DNA of 64,000 bases from Daldinia sp. FL1419 (GCA_025201765.1 MU623480.1:24561-88560), one strand, 5' to 3'. Shown: positions 12,641-25,400, counted from the first letter of the stretch. Translations and numbers: made by a program. The notes: a model not told the origin generated them from the sequence alone.

Positions 12641-13966
12641 ATGGTGTTTACATCTATCTCATCTGGTGTGTTTGGAACACAAGCGGGAATTCCCCGGACT
12701 GTGCTTCTGACAGCTACCGTAGCTACTGCGGCATATTTATCGGCCGGTCTCATCACACAGTCTAAAGGTGTCAAATCACAGGTCATCACGCCCTCGCCAC
12801 GTACAACCAGTCTACCGAAGCTTTCAGAGAAGGAGACTTTGGCCCTCCCGTATCCCCCTGATGTCCTTCCCGGGGGGAGGGATGTGGAGACTCCATACGG
12901 TTCTATTCGAGTTTATGAATGGGGTCCCGAGGACGGGGAGAAGGTCCTTCTTGCTCATGGCATCAGTACACCCTCGGTAGCATTAGGAGATCTTGGACAT
13001 GAATTTGTTGGTAGAGGGTGTCGCGTCATGCTTTTCGGTAATTTACAACTCGCCCCTCTGCTCCAATTATATTCCGGTGGGAAAAAGCAATTTACTTACC
13101 TACCTCCCTTATTAGATCTCTTTGGACGTGGGTATTCGGACGCGCCTAATGACCTCGTTTATGATGCGCGTCTTTACGTAACGCAGTTCCTGCTGGTCCT
13201 AGCATCATCCAAGCTACCATGGACGTCGTTTAATCTTGTGGGATACTCTCTCGGTGGTGGTCTTTGCGTCTCATTTGCCAGGTACTTCCCGCACATGGTC
13301 AACTCGCTCATCCTTGTAGCTGGCGGCGGCCTAATCCGGTCGTATCACGTCGGCTGGAAAAGTCGACTGCTCTATAACTGGGGGGTTCTGCCGGAGTTCC
13401 TAGTAAAAACACTAGTTCGAAGGAGGATACGGCCGAAGGCTGAGCAGCCGCATGGCGCCGCCGGAGCTGCCGATATCGCGTCAGCCGAAACTAAGCGACA
13501 TCTACCGAACGGGGATAGTGATTCTAACGGCGGAGCCGGGTTTGATACCACCTCCATCTCTAGGTTTCGGCCGAACATCACGGTGTCCTCGATTGTGAGA
13601 TGGCAGGTAGATCATCATGACGGATTCGTCACGGCATTTCTAAGTTCTATTCGAAACGCCCCTATTTACGCCCCACAAGAAGACTGGGTGGCCTTGAATA
13701 GAATTCTTGAGTATAGGAGAAGACATGAAAACGGTAACGGAGCCGGTCCGATTTCGGGGCTCCGCGCCGGAAGGGTTCTTATGATACTCGGGGAAGACGA
13801 CCCCGTTGTCATCAAGGATGAGACGATAGAAGATGCGCACAAGGTCCTCGGATATGACGGGGTGGAAACTGTGGTCTTACCCGGGGGCCATGAGATACCT
13901 ATTTCGGCGAGTTCTGGCGTTGCGGGTGCGGCGGAGGCTTTCTGGCGTGGATATGCTGCGAAGTAG
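12641..13966 (+). CDS. Alpha/beta hydrolase fold protein
   Basis: Two exons, 12641-13037 and 13116-13966, give about 415 residues. The 78-bp interval 13038-13115 begins GTAATT and ends TTAG. Removing it turns an odd 26-residue insert into the canonical strand-turn reading VMLFDLFGRGYSD. Because the intron is a multiple of three and has no stop, the unspliced frame (441 codons) also stays open. Catalytic features are clear: the oxyanion HG in LLAHGIS, nucleophile Ser at about residue 177 in GYSLGGG, acid Asp near 361 in LGEDDPVV, and His near 391 in GGHEIP. Residues 18-40 are hydrophobic and could anchor the protein in a membrane. A low-complexity Gly/Ala/Ser loop (about residues 240-285) sits in the lid region. 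Substrate unknown; the family includes esterases, lipases and epoxide hydrolases. Confidence 0.9.
   Translation: MVFTSISSGVFGTQAGIPRTVLLTATVATAAYLSAGLITQSKGVKSQVITPSPRTTSLPKLSEKETLALPYPPDVLPGGRDVETPYGSIRVYEWGPEDGEKVLLAHGISTPSVALGDLGHEFVGRGCRVMLFGNLQLAPLLQLYSGGKKQFTYLPPLLDLFGRGYSDAPNDLVYDARLYVTQFLLVLASSKLPWTSFNLVGYSLGGGLCVSFARYFPHMVNSLILVAGGGLIRSYHVGWKSRLLYNWGVLPEFLVKTLVRRRIRPKAEQPHGAAGAADIASAETKRHLPNGDSDSNGGAGFDTTSISRFRPNITVSSIVRWQVDHHDGFVTAFLSSIRNAPIYAPQEDWVALNRILEYRRRHENGNGAGPISGLRAGRVLMILGEDDPVVIKDETIEDAHKVLGYDGVETVVLPGGHEIPISASSGVAGAAEAFWRGYAAK
13038..13115 (+). other. In-phase, stop-free intron
   Basis: A 78-bp intron (GTAATT..TTAG) in the hydrolase gene. Length divisible by three and lack of stops mean that retention would insert 26 residues between the third strand and the conserved DLFGRGYSD turn. 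Confidence 0.8.
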
Positions 13967-16539
13967 GTCTTATCGTTGGTAAAACATTCTTTTTTTTTTC
14001 TTTTTTTTTTTTTCTTGAAAACGACCGCAGATAGATTGACCTCCTCAGTACCTAGACCTACCCTGATGCATATAAGCCTATAGTTAATTTAGATGCCACA
14101 TTGATTGTCCCTGCTAAGCCCTTTAGCCCCCCTAGCGGTAGGACTTGACTGAAAACTAGATTGAAACACACGGGTAGGCGGATAGGCTCGCCTAGGGATA
14201 GTTCGTTCTTGACCACCAATTCCGGAATTTCTACGAGGAAGGACGAGCGAAGGATGAACGTAGACGAGGAAAATAAAATCGTTTGCATACGACAAACATG
14301 ACCGTAAAGTGACCCTCTGCCTGTAGGTACAACGAGCAAGTAGTCCGAGGGCGACCATACGAGTCACATTTCGTTCATGGCATCCCAAGACCCCAATTCT
14401 CCGCATGCATCCAACTATTGTCCTAGCATAGTTCTTTTATATGACAAAGGACAAGCTCCATACTTGCTCAGTCGACCGTTGTATTATGTACATCCCCGGT
14501 GGGCAAACCATTGTGCCTTTTAGCGGCATGTCGAAACAGTGACAAGCTTTTCATGTAGTTTATATTTTCAAAGGACACTAGCCTCACTAAAGCTCACTAT
14601 GGGTTCATTTGCTCGAGTTTGCATCTCTTACGGTAGAAGCTACGTCCTATTCAGGAATCTTGCACGCCGACTAGTTCGCAAAATAAGACACCGTCTAGGT
14701 TAGGAACATGGCAGTACGACAACTGTCTTTGCATGCTGTATGAGTGATGATCTACCCCTCAAAACCTTTAAGCGCAGTAAGGAGGCCTCGGGGATACGAT
14801 GGTTTGAATTCAGCCTTTGTTTGTTATAGTATGACATATTGCATAGATAACAAAACTCGCAGTAGCTAGATCAACATGATTTGTTCGTCTAGAGGCGGAT
14901 TCACTAGCCGTTTTCTTAGACGACACGCCAAGGCCATTGGCGCCGGCTTTGAAGGTTCATTACCAATCGTATCGGACCCCAGATGGTGGGTGGTGTGTAC
15001 AGGCCTGACAGGGTAGTATGTCGATGTGTATACTACCACGTAGTAGTGCGTGGCCGTGCTGTCCGAGAACAATCTGGGGATTGCTTACTGATTTTCTTGC
15101 AGCACACATGGGCCTATCATATGCGATCGTATGCATTGTAAGCATTGACCCCAAGGGCGCACTAACTTGGCGTCGGCATGGCCACGACTGGCTACCCCGA
15201 CGGGCTGCAGAATGCGTAGATTGTGTTAGATCAGCATCCAGTGCTTATAATTGCTCGGAAATGGTTAGATCAGGAAGCAGAAGGGGTAAAAACATAGAAC
15301 GTTCTTCTGATACCCACCGAGAATATGCATGACACGTCGCTATATCCACCTCCTGTCCATCTTTAACGTATATGGGGTTAGGAATGCTTGTGGCCGGGCT
15401 GGGAGAATTGCTGGATAGGTAGGTTAGGTTAGGAAGCACGGTAGGAAGGTTAGGAAGTGGGCGACTAGGTAGGCAACTCGGTAGGCAACTCGGTAGCCAT
15501 CATCTAGATGGCCATTCAGATAACTCGGGTGTTTGTAGATCAGACGATAAATGTGTAGGTACATGTATAGTAGTAATATCTGCAAATGCGATTGGTAGAT
15601 TTTCCAGGATTACATACAATGAAGCACAGTACCACAACCGGGCTTTATAACCCCTATATTATACCATATCGTGGTCGGTTTAATAGGTATAACCATGGTG
15701 TATATCGTGCGTAAGTGTATGTAAAAGGGGGAACATGATGATCCCAAACTATATAAGTCCAGGATTTACATGTCAGGGATCAGGCCGTTGGGAATCTTTA
15801 GGGTTCATTCCGATACAAGTACCATACTATGTATATTCAAGGATCCTGTGATGTAAGTTAATAACTTTAGTATAAAGAAATTACATCAAAAAGGTGTGTG
15901 TGTTAGATATAGCGAGCTTAATCGAGGTCGTTAAAGGTGTTGGTAGGGATTCCCCTTTTACCCCGCAATTCCGTTTAAGTTCTGGATTGCAGGTGACGTA
16001 GGTGGGCAAATCAGAAGTGCGACGTATGAATCTTATAGTATGTAATATTGTTAGCGTTATCAGCAGTTTCACACCTATTATCCCCGCAAAACTCTAATCT
16101 CGCCTTAGCAGCTGTCTCTTCTTGCGTTTGTAACTTACGTTAAAGTAGGACATCGTTAGCACATGCTCCAGTTTCTCTAGGTGCATTAGCGTAGAGCTGT
16201 TTTAGCAAGCTTATCCAGTAGGCTTTCAACCCTCCAAAAGCTAGTCTTGCCGATCTTTGGACCCCATTGGAAGTGAGTTCCAAGAATCTGAACCGATTGA
16301 ACGACCCATGCCGCAGTTGCTGTAGTTGTCTGCAATTATATGCACTATCCATCCATTGCGACCGCCCTGGTCCCATATTGATCCTACCATATCTGAGATT
16401 CCGACAAACGGCAACTACCTAACCTAGGTACTTTAGCAGCTTAGATAGGTAGCTTCAACTCAACTCGCCTTCTTCATACCTCTTTTACATTTTCTTACCT
16501 GTTCCTACACTACTTTGTTAAATCACTTGTCTTTGCCCA

Positions 16540-16577
16540 TCGCTCATCGCTCATCGCCCGTCGCCCGTCGCCCGTAC
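16540..16577. repeat. 7-bp tandem repeat
   Basis: Five consecutive heptamers, the first copies ATCGCTC and the later ones GTCGCCC. Confidence 0.8.
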
Positions 16578-17240
16578 TCCAAAAAGTTCCATATCCACTG
16601 ACCAAGCTTACTTTTTATTCGGCTCTCTATCCGGTATTACATTTCCGTTATTCTACTTTCGGAAATAATATCAAAGTATTAGAATCCACACCATCTAGAA
16701 GCTCGAAGTTACCCCGCCTGAAACGCTTGGACACTTGGAGCATCCCCCCTAAAAAAAGAAGAATCGAGTCAGTCGATGCAACCCGATTTAGCATCGTCAC
16801 TTAATCAATCAGCAAGATACTTTCTTTGATAGTGTGCATTGGCGTCTTATCGCGTCAAAGCGGGAAAAGAACGGCTGATCGCATTGTCATCGCCACACCT
16901 ATCAACCTATCCGCTTCGTTACTTGGTCTTTTACCGTACCACACTCATACCTCTTTTACCTACACTCCCTTGTCATTTGTGATACTACCTGACTTACCAC
17001 AAAGGAAAATATTACATCTCGTTCTATTCTCTTTGATCATTCCGCTGTCTTCTGTTTCTTTCCGACCTCGATCTTGTGTTCCAATCGCCAAGTCGATCAT
17101 CCCATGCAATAAACTCAAGGTTTCACTTCTGTTACTCCTATAACGCCACATCATACCATAGTTCCAGTTGAAACACGTATTGTCCAGTTTATATCGTGCG
17201 ATTGAAATCGGCTACAAAAGGTAGTCAACCGCTAGACAGC

Positions 17241-17248
17241 TATATAAG
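17241..17248 (+). promoter_or_regulatory. Candidate TATA box
   Basis: TATATAAG lies 128 bp before the ATG of the Ser-rich protein gene, within a CAAC/CATT-rich leader typical of expressed fungal genes. Confidence 0.4.
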
Positions 17249-17368
17249 TCGGCACGCTCAACCCAAGGCCTACTACGCTTTTGGCAACCCATTCTACAAC
17301 CATTTTACACCATTTTATAACCATTCCACATTTAAACGATCGTAACCAGATCATTTCTAAAAATCAAC

Positions 17369-18181
17369 ATGTCTAACGACAACACAAACGGCCCCTCCCA
17401 CGACCGCCGTGGTTCTGTCACTTCTGCCGCCTTCTCTAACCTCTTCCAACGAAGCAACTCGACCTCTACTGGAAATGGGAATAGTCGCGAATCGGTCACA
17501 TCAGCAGCAGCTAGAGACCAACGTCGACGACTATCCGTTACTACAGTAGGACTATCCGGAACATCGCCTAGTTCTGGAAATGCTTCATTTGGAATGCGCA
17601 GAGGTAGCATTTCTACCAACAACTCGGATTCAATCGACGAGAGCGCCATCGATGATGAAGAATCTGCCAAAACAGGACCTACTTCACCCTTTGCTCGTCG
17701 TATGAGTTTTGGTGCTCAGGCTATGCTTAACCTGCGTGCCGGACCCGGAAGCCCCGGGTCAACTGGTAGGACTTCCCAGGAGTCTCGGAGTATTTCTAAC
17801 GGGAATGCGCGCCTTCCATCTTCCAGTGTTCCGTCCGCCTCGGCTATTGCGAGACGGGCAAGCACCCCTCAGGCAAGCAATGTACTACCCTACAGAGCCC
17901 CTTCTGACATATTTTCTGCTCGGGCAGATAATGCATACAACTGGTCCGAGCAGCTTAGATCCCGCGCCGAAAGCAGTGTCCAAGGTCATCGACCGACCTT
18001 TGGACCTCACAGATACGGTTCGCCGCCTCGCGGCAGTGGTCAGCATGACCGCTCCAAATCCGTTTCCGAAATGCCAGCTCCACCACAACAAGCTGCCACT
18101 ATGAAACCAAAACAGCCAGAAAGACCAAAGCCAGACCACATGCAAGAGCGCATTCTCAAAGGCGATTTCTACATGGACTGA
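17369..18181 (+). CDS. Ser-rich conserved fungal protein with RRxS sites
   Basis: A single exon of 270 codons with no transmembrane segment or enzyme motif. The chain is mostly disordered and rich in Ser, Asn, Arg and Pro. Five basophilic-kinase consensus sites RRxS are spread along it: RRGSV, RRRLS, RRGSI, RRMSF and RRAST. The C-terminus ends sharply in MQERILKGDFYMD, the kind of short terminal motif that small disordered fungal proteins conserve. I recognise the general class but no named family. The ATG sits in an AAAATCAACATG context, and a TATA box lies 128 bp upstream. PKA-like phosphorylation and 14-3-3 binding are plausible inferences only. Codon use looks like that of a well-expressed gene. 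Confidence 0.8.
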   Translation: MSNDNTNGPSHDRRGSVTSAAFSNLFQRSNSTSTGNGNSRESVTSAAARDQRRRLSVTTVGLSGTSPSSGNASFGMRRGSISTNNSDSIDESAIDDEESAKTGPTSPFARRMSFGAQAMLNLRAGPGSPGSTGRTSQESRSISNGNARLPSSSVPSASAIARRASTPQASNVLPYRAPSDIFSARADNAYNWSEQLRSRAESSVQGHRPTFGPHRYGSPPRGSGQHDRSKSVSEMPAPPQQAATMKPKQPERPKPDHMQERILKGDFYMD

Positions 18182-19491
18182 TTATGGTTGGCATTGTGGG
18201 TTAATCTCAGCGTTGATTTAGTTTTCAATATTTTGGGAAACAACCCTCTTCCGAGCTATCCGTTACGGTTCCACGGCCACTCACATGGCCGCGAGTCATC
18301 TGCTCTATCTGCTGTATTTCCTTTGCACAATGTCCCTTCAACTAACGTCATTCGTTCCAACGGCTTGTTTCCATGGCGTTTGAGATGAGGAAAGTGCGGG
18401 GGATAACCGGGTAAATTGTCTTCTCAACACATACCTAAACTCAGCCGGGGGGTGGCAGTGTCGCTTGTGGGGATGACGTGACAGGGGGAGAGTCAAATGG
18501 TGGAAGCTGCTACGCAAAAACGATATTGTTTGCCCTTTGCAACCTATTATGCTTATAAAACCAGCGTCGCGGGAAATTCAAAGGGCTTGTAAGAGCTACC
18601 GGAGCCACAGGGCCTAGTTGCATACCTATGTATGATATATGTTGGACTGGGACGGTCTAAATGCGCATTATTACAGACGTCGGAGAGGGCTGAGCACACT
18701 TACCTAAAGTACCTACCACATGTACGCGGATAACGGAAATGAGGTCATTCGACGAGAGGATATCTTTAGCAGCCAGTTCATAAAATGTTGTTTCTGTGCA
18801 GAATTCAGTGTAGCTAGATCGCTAAGTTATACTATTCAGATTGACACATGAAGAAAATTCAACCCATAAAAAAATTTAAACATATGAACTACCCGTCATG
18901 ATGATCGCTCTGATAGATTAATAGAGTAGTATCAATTCGAATCTTTTCTACTGACAAGTAAATATTTTACGCCACTTCCAACAAACGCAACCACGAGAGT
19001 GAGTAAAAAACGCAATCGTTTGGAATCGTTCCAACGTCTCCCCCAATACGCCCGGCCTAAACACCGATTCCCGGTTCATAATCCACCGGAGCCCGAGCCG
19101 ATAGGAAAAAGAGAGCAAAGAACTCTACGCCCAGTTCACCGAAGTACTGTATCCGGCTCCCGAAAAAAAAAAATCCACTATCTCCGACGCCTCGGCAAGC
19201 AAGTTGTGTATCGCATCTGATTTCATATTGTGTATGTGGTGTAGATATATGTAGGATAAGCATGTCCGTGCAGGGTCAAAGTAAAGACCGATTAATAACC
19301 CATAGCGGCGAAGTTGAGGAGTCGTCGAAACGTCCACTCTTCCCCTTCGCTCTTTTTCTTGATATATTTCCCCGTAGTTTCTCGTATACTCTTCTTCTCT
19401 TCCCAACGTAAATTTAGAAAGTGTGTAGGTATAATGTCGTAATATTACAAGCAATTCAATTCCCCTATATAAACATCGTTTATCAGGCGTC
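18182..19491. other. Convergent intergenic region
   Basis: It lies between two genes that converge on it, so both 3' ends and polyadenylation sites should be here. No coding region or RNA gene recognised. Confidence 0.6.
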
Positions 19492-22466
19492 CTAGAACTG
19501 GAAGAAATTTCCGTTAGGAGCACCTTGAGGCGGAGGTGCCGCGGCGAAGCCTTCTGATACGGGAAGGGGCCCGAGCATATCGTTCTGCATCATGTAGCGC
19601 ATAGTGTCCTCATAGGAGACCGGGTCTCCGGGACTACCGCCACCGAAGCCGGTTAACGTGAGTCCAAGTGCCTGTTCGAATCCATCTCCGAGACTACCGT
19701 AGTCGAAATCATTGGATCCAAATGGCGAGACCATCCATGGCATCAGAGATTGTTCAGGTGTCATACCCATCGGTAAACTGCTTCTAGCTGCCGTGCTGCC
19801 TGCCGTCGGGTCGTACATAAAGGGTTGATGGGGTTGCGGGGTTGTGCGCAGCCACGCTTGAAATGCCTGTGGGTTGTTACTGTCCACACCGGACACAGGT
19901 GGATTTGAACCGTTGCTGCGCGGCGGGCCGTTTCCGGTTGCTACTTCTGATAATAATTGAAGGGGAGTGTTTGTTGGTTCAGGATTTGAAAGAGGTGGGT
20001 GCTGATGTTGTTGCGAATGTTGTGGATGTTGTTGTTGTTGCTCTTGCTGCTGCTGTTGCTGCTGTTGCTGCAACTGGGGGCCCGCATCACTATCATCATC
20101 TGTTGGAGACACTGACCTCTTAGCGTGATGAGCCGCCGCGAGCTCTGATTCTTCGTCATTCTGGCCTGCCTTGCCTTGGGCTTGACCTTGCCTATAAAAC
20201 CAGTTCCGTAACATGGCTAAAACGAGAAGAAATTTGCTAGCGGGACGTGATTTATCTGATGCGGCGACCGCGCGGAATTTCTCGAGCAGCTTCTCAAGAT
20301 ACTCGGCAACCTTCATATTGTCCTTATTAATGACCTTACCTAATTCCGAATCCGAGTTGCTGGCGCTGAAGTACATTTTTATCAAGACCACTACGGCATA
20401 AGCAACTCGGACGAAACTGAAGATTGGGATACAGCGGATACTATGGACGTCCATAGATAAGAAAGTTTCGAAAATACCATCGATAGCGGTAAGACATGAT
20501 GAGAGGGCGCTAATATGCGATGGGGTTAAAGAATCGTCCAAGCCCGGAATAGGCTCCCGAAGGGAATCAGCATTACACGGCGGTCGATGCTCATCCGGGC
20601 TCTTATCAACGTGAAGTGCAATCTCGTGCATATATAAGTTCAATACGTGAAAGCCGAGGACAAGGGACGCTGCTAGAGATTAGCTAATATGAAAATATAT
20701 ACGGAATCTGACACCAACATACGTCTTTTATCTGATTTGGGAATAGATTCACTATACTTAGCAAGGTCACGTTCAAACCCTCGAAGGGCAAACTGCACTT
20801 TCTGCTCCGAAACATTTACAAAAACGCTAGGGTCATCCATAGAAAACTGGATGCCTACGTCCTCGGCGAGTCTGTGCGTCCATACAAGATGGCACAGGTA
20901 CCTATCGGTGGGTGCCGCCTCCGGCGAAGATTCTAGGATGTCCATACATTCAGTCATGAACGACTGCCATCTAATCAAGTTCGGGCGGTGTAAAGCCATG
21001 GATACATTCGAAGAAAGGAAGTAAACTGCGAGCCATGTCCGTCGCCCTTCGATCGAGGTAGGATCGGGGAGAGGTTGTTTTCTAAAAGGATGATCACGCC
21101 AGGTATACGGTACAAGTCGCGACTTTGGGTTGTACTTCCTCCTACCCAAGCCAATGTCGATCGACATAACGGCCGCCAAATGTACGAATTGGTAAAACTT
21201 CAACTCTTCGAAATGCTCAGGCGGGTAATACCAGATAACGCTGATGAGGAGCGACTGGACTAGTTCTAGAGACTTCTTTCCCGCTATGATGATATGATCG
21301 GCGAATATCTGCATAATCTCCTTTACCAGCTGACGTTGAAGCTTCGGGGTCTCGGATGAGGCGGCCGCAATGACGGCGAGGAATAGGATCGGCTTCGTCC
21401 TACGGACTTCGGCGGCAGTCGTACCTTCAGGAAAGACAACCGCCGGTAGATGCGGCACCATGTCTTCCATATACCGAGTAAATAGAGCGGTAGCTTCACT
21501 CATGGTTAGTAACCCACGATCAACTATATCAGGCGACTGCTGCTCCGCTCCAGCGTTAGACTTGGGTGGCGCCGGCGAGGCACCGGTCACGCCAGGTGAG
21601 CCGACTATCGGCTCAGTAAATTTTCGCTTCTGGCCCGCCATAGCTGCAGGCGGTGCTAGCGGACGTTTCTCAGGTGAAGGCACGGGGTGGGGCTGGGAAT
21701 GAGATTGGTGTTGATGTTGATATTGATGCTGGTGCCGATGCTGGTGTTGGTGTTGGTGTTGGTGTTGATGCTGAGTGTCTCTAGACGGAGCGCCCCAATC
21801 TCTTGCGGGTGCGCTATGGTTGTATCCGAAGATATGGTCGTCCGATGGGGGCGGATGAGCGGCATTGTTGCTGGACGTTCCTCTGCTTGCCTGAAGGCTC
21901 GCAGTAAGGGCATCAATTTTCTTCTCGAGTTCGGCAACACGACTATCCGTCTTCTTCTGCCTCTTTCGCGTTGGCTGCGTCACAATACAATTCCTCCCTG
22001 CCTTCGCGCATCGTTTACACGGTCCGTCGGGATTCGCTGGATCGGGTTCGCATTTCACTTTCAACCCACGGCAGGCCTCGCAGGCCCGCGGCCTCTTTGG
22101 ATCGTTCGGATCGTGCGCGGCATTAGGAGTATCGCTATTTACCGAATGGGAATGACCGTTGGGCGTTTGAGGAGTGAAGCCTGTGGTAGGAGTTGGCGGT
22201 GACTGACCAGACGTTTGAGCATGAAGTTGCTGTTGAAGTGGTGAATCTGAAAGTTCTGAATGTGTTGACGTTTGAACTTGTGATGGACCTGTTGAAGATG
22301 ATAATGATGTTGATGTTGATATCGATGCTGATTTTGAGGCGGGAACTCCTGTTGCAGCTGCGGCGGCGGCAGAAACTTGAGGTGGTATCGAATTCGTCGA
22401 GCCATTGACTATAATTGAATCCTCACCAGCATCACGAAGACGTGGGTCAAGCGAAGCCGGATCCAT
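19492..22466 (-). CDS. Zn(II)2Cys6 transcription factor, PrtT/WAR1-like
   Basis: Two exons, 22466-20723 and 20672-19492, about 974 residues. The intron 20673-20722 is 50 bp (GTATGT, internal GCTAAT branch site, CTAG) and its removal joins the frames in phase 1. The open frame extends two codons further upstream but the first ATG is at 22466. The zinc cluster is CX2CX6CX10CX2CX6C at residues 129-160, starting CEACRGLKVKC. Basic residues and a coiled coil follow (about 165-195). A His-Gln tract lies near residues 235-260. The fungal regulator middle domain spans about 320-720 and includes RRTWLAVYFLS and HVLNLYMHEIALH. A poly-Gln tract and an acidic, Pro/Gly-rich tail end the protein. The cluster and middle domain resemble PrtT (regulator of secreted proteases) and WAR1 (acid stress); that subgroup call is tentative. 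It acts in the nucleus. Confidence 0.9.
20038..20074. repeat. Poly-Gln coding trinucleotide tract
   Basis: TTG/CTG triplets on the + strand encode a run of Gln, broken by one Glu, in the C-terminal part of the Zn2Cys6 protein. Likely length-variable between strains. Confidence 0.75.
21705..21776. repeat. His-Gln coding hexanucleotide repeat
   Basis: Imperfect 6-bp units (GTTGGT and GATGCT types on the + strand) encode alternating His and Gln in the linker after the zinc cluster of the minus-strand regulator. Confidence 0.8.
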
Positions 22467-25400
22467 CTCCAACTTTTCTTTTTTTCTCCGTCCTCCGAGA
22501 AAAAAATTTGATTGAGATAACCCGCTTACCGACTTGGTGCTAGAGGCTCACACGTACAATGCGTACAATGTCGCAATGGTAGATGACCGACTCGGCGGTT
22601 GTAACGGTCAACATAACACCCGGCGGCCGACGGTATGAGATGGTACATGGGAGGGAAATCAACGGGGCGGGAATTTCGTAGATGAGTGGCAAGTGGCTGG
22701 ACCTTTCAGGGCCTTGGGGTCTGGGGGGAGGTCCTCTTTCCTTTGATAACTGGTTTTGGTGCTGGTTCTGGTCCTAGTGTACAAAGCAAAACTGGGGGTA
22801 GAAGCCCGTCCGGTTCCACTCTTTTGACTATGCTTAACTAGGACCTATGACGGACTTGGGCAGTTCGTTACGTACCTCCAATCTCATGAGAAATGACCCG
22901 ATGTTCTTCCGGAGCGTGCTACCCCCTTTTCCACTTTGTCCACTTTTTCCACTCTATGTAACCATCCTGCCATCGTCAAAACCCGAACGTTGTGAGGAAT
23001 TCTCTAATATGAGAAAATGTTCAAGCCTCAAATATTCATATGTATTTTCTAGTGCATTCAGGATTTAATCCTTGTTGATATATTCCGTCGATCCGATGTG
23101 CTGACAAACGAGCGTCATCTTCAATTTTCGGGATCCCGATTCTCCTTTGTACGTTGGGTACCTAGGTACCTGACTTTGATAACTCCACATCAAGATTACT
23201 CACAGGATCACCCGCCAGTCATTTTACATACAACTTGAAAGCCGGCTATTGCTAACCATTTTCTCGTAATTGGTTACGTGCCTGGGACCTAAGTGCCTAG
23301 CTAAAAATATCATATTATTTTGATTCGCCAATGACTGCTACTAGATAACCATCTTGAACATATACGTATCATATCATATATCAATATACGTTTACCAACG
23401 AACAATACAGGATCGGATAATAACACTCTAGCCTAGCAGTATATATACCACACAATAGACCTCAACCAAGCGGTACTCGAATAATAACTTTCCCAGAACG
23501 AGGGCATTCACGTTAGTTTACTCTTTATCTTTATACTTATTTACTATGAATTCACGTGACTGGTGGCTTTCTCATTCAGGTTCATACTAGAAATCGTGAC
23601 TTTTGCGTAGCAAGACTCATTATACCACGAGGCGAACCAAGAAGCGAGGAAACAACCCTGTTGTTCCGCGAGCAACCTGTCTACAACTATGGCTACCGAC
23701 GACACATAGAACAAGTCCTTTGCTCTAGTGTATATTTATTAGTACGAGCTAGAAACCCGACAACTCCACAACCACGATGAATTATCAAAAAGGTGCAATA
23801 ATTATAATAACGAATATCACTAACTTAATATTTAATGATTAAATAAAAGTATAAGATAGAGGTTGTTTGGTTACGTCTTCCTATGCCAATCAGATATGGT
23901 AGCTGAATCCTATAATAATGAAAACCACATTGGCCACAAAACGATATATAAAAATTGGGCATTTCAGTTAAGCAGCGTTTTTTCGAGAATACTCCATCGC
24001 GTCTAATCGGTAACTAAGGACTTAGGACTTAGGAACGCCGGATATGCAGGGACAGTTTCCACGAACAGCACGTCATATATAAGTTGGTGGTGGATTTGAC
24101 ATCTCCCTTGAATGAGCTATCCGGCATCAGCTCGGCGTTACGCAATTATGCCGAGAGATTCTAAAGGATCCCATATAGAGAAGCGCAACTAAAAAAAAAA
24201 CCGACACGAATTAGATTCGTCTACAGGACCGATTCACTCACGATGATGACGATTTTGAGCATGCTAGCTGCAGGTTGAATTCGCAATGCGAAAAAAGGTA
24301 AACGAGAAAGAATTGAAGTAGATGCAAATGGATTCTGATTTGCAGTCGTCCTGTAGCACCATGTTCCTAACTACTGAAAATATATCAATAAACGCGTAAA
24401 CGCGCGTTGTGGCGTAGTGCATCTAGTGCCTGGCAAGATTTTGACTGTGCAGAGAAGATCATCATACATAATTTATCTTTCCATTGTTACGAGCAGCCGG
24501 CTGCATAATACATGTCCGGATGGGGAGACGATACTCATAACACCATGGGAGCACGCAAGCAACAGGCGCATATGTCAATCAATATAGAACTCCTGCTCCT
24601 ATGTAGTACGAGGAATCATTACCTGCTTATTCGAGGTCCATAACCTAGGTAGGTGGGTAGTTCTATTAGACGTTGAACCAACCAGCCGGAATTACCGTAT
24701 CATTGGAAATATGTCTGCCAAGCCTGTTATATGACGCACCTTGCTATAAGTAAAACATATAAGGTATAGCTCTCTGTCGTACTTGATGAAATAATTATAT
24801 TCTCCCAGGTATATCTTCAAAGCCGGCCTGTAGGGTTCTCGCTTAGCGAACCCGATCTCACATTGTCTCAGCCTCCGCGTTTGGGTAGATTGGCTTCGTT
24901 CGCTTACACGATATTATGTATGGATCTGCAACTTGCCGATAGCATTCAAAACTATTTAACTTTATCTTAGGAGAAATTTGGTATTATTGACGTTCAAATA
25001 CTGTCTCTACCAAGATTACAAGGCTCAAGCCCCGGTTGCAGATAGCCGTGCGCAGGTCACAAGGTCTCGGAAGAAACACGCACGAAACGGATGGACGTCT
25101 GTTTAGTATGTCAGTCTCAGATCTCTTCTCCCGTCGCCCAAGCGTAGCTTAAGTAGGAAATTCAGCCACAGTTCAGTCGTTGTTTATGTGCACCATATAT
25201 GCACGCGAATAGGGTGACGCTGTGACCTCTTAGACTTATTCGGTAATACCAAATTTGCCCTTGTTGATCTTAGCCGCATTCGAAATGAAATCCCCCGGGT
25301 TCTCCGATGGGGACAGAAGCTCGTGCACGTGGATATGGGCTGACATGTCACTTTACCCCCCTGGCTCACTTCCCTGGAGATGAGTACCGCCCTTTTCGAG

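Larger units (their letters stand above)
13967..17368. other. Intergenic, no gene recognised
   Basis: No supported coding region. It contains a T-rich tract at about 13989-14015 just after the hydrolase stop, GGTTAGG/GGTAGGC repeats near 15415-15495, and a 7-bp tandem (ATCGCTC/GTCGCCC, about five copies) at 16540-16577. The C/T-rich 3' part is probably the promoter and leader of the following gene. Confidence 0.6.

Noticed and set aside
19896..19912. GGATTTGAACC, a B-box-like word of a minus-strand tRNA
   Set aside because: It lies inside the coding sequence of the Zn2Cys6 regulator and has no matching A box or stems.
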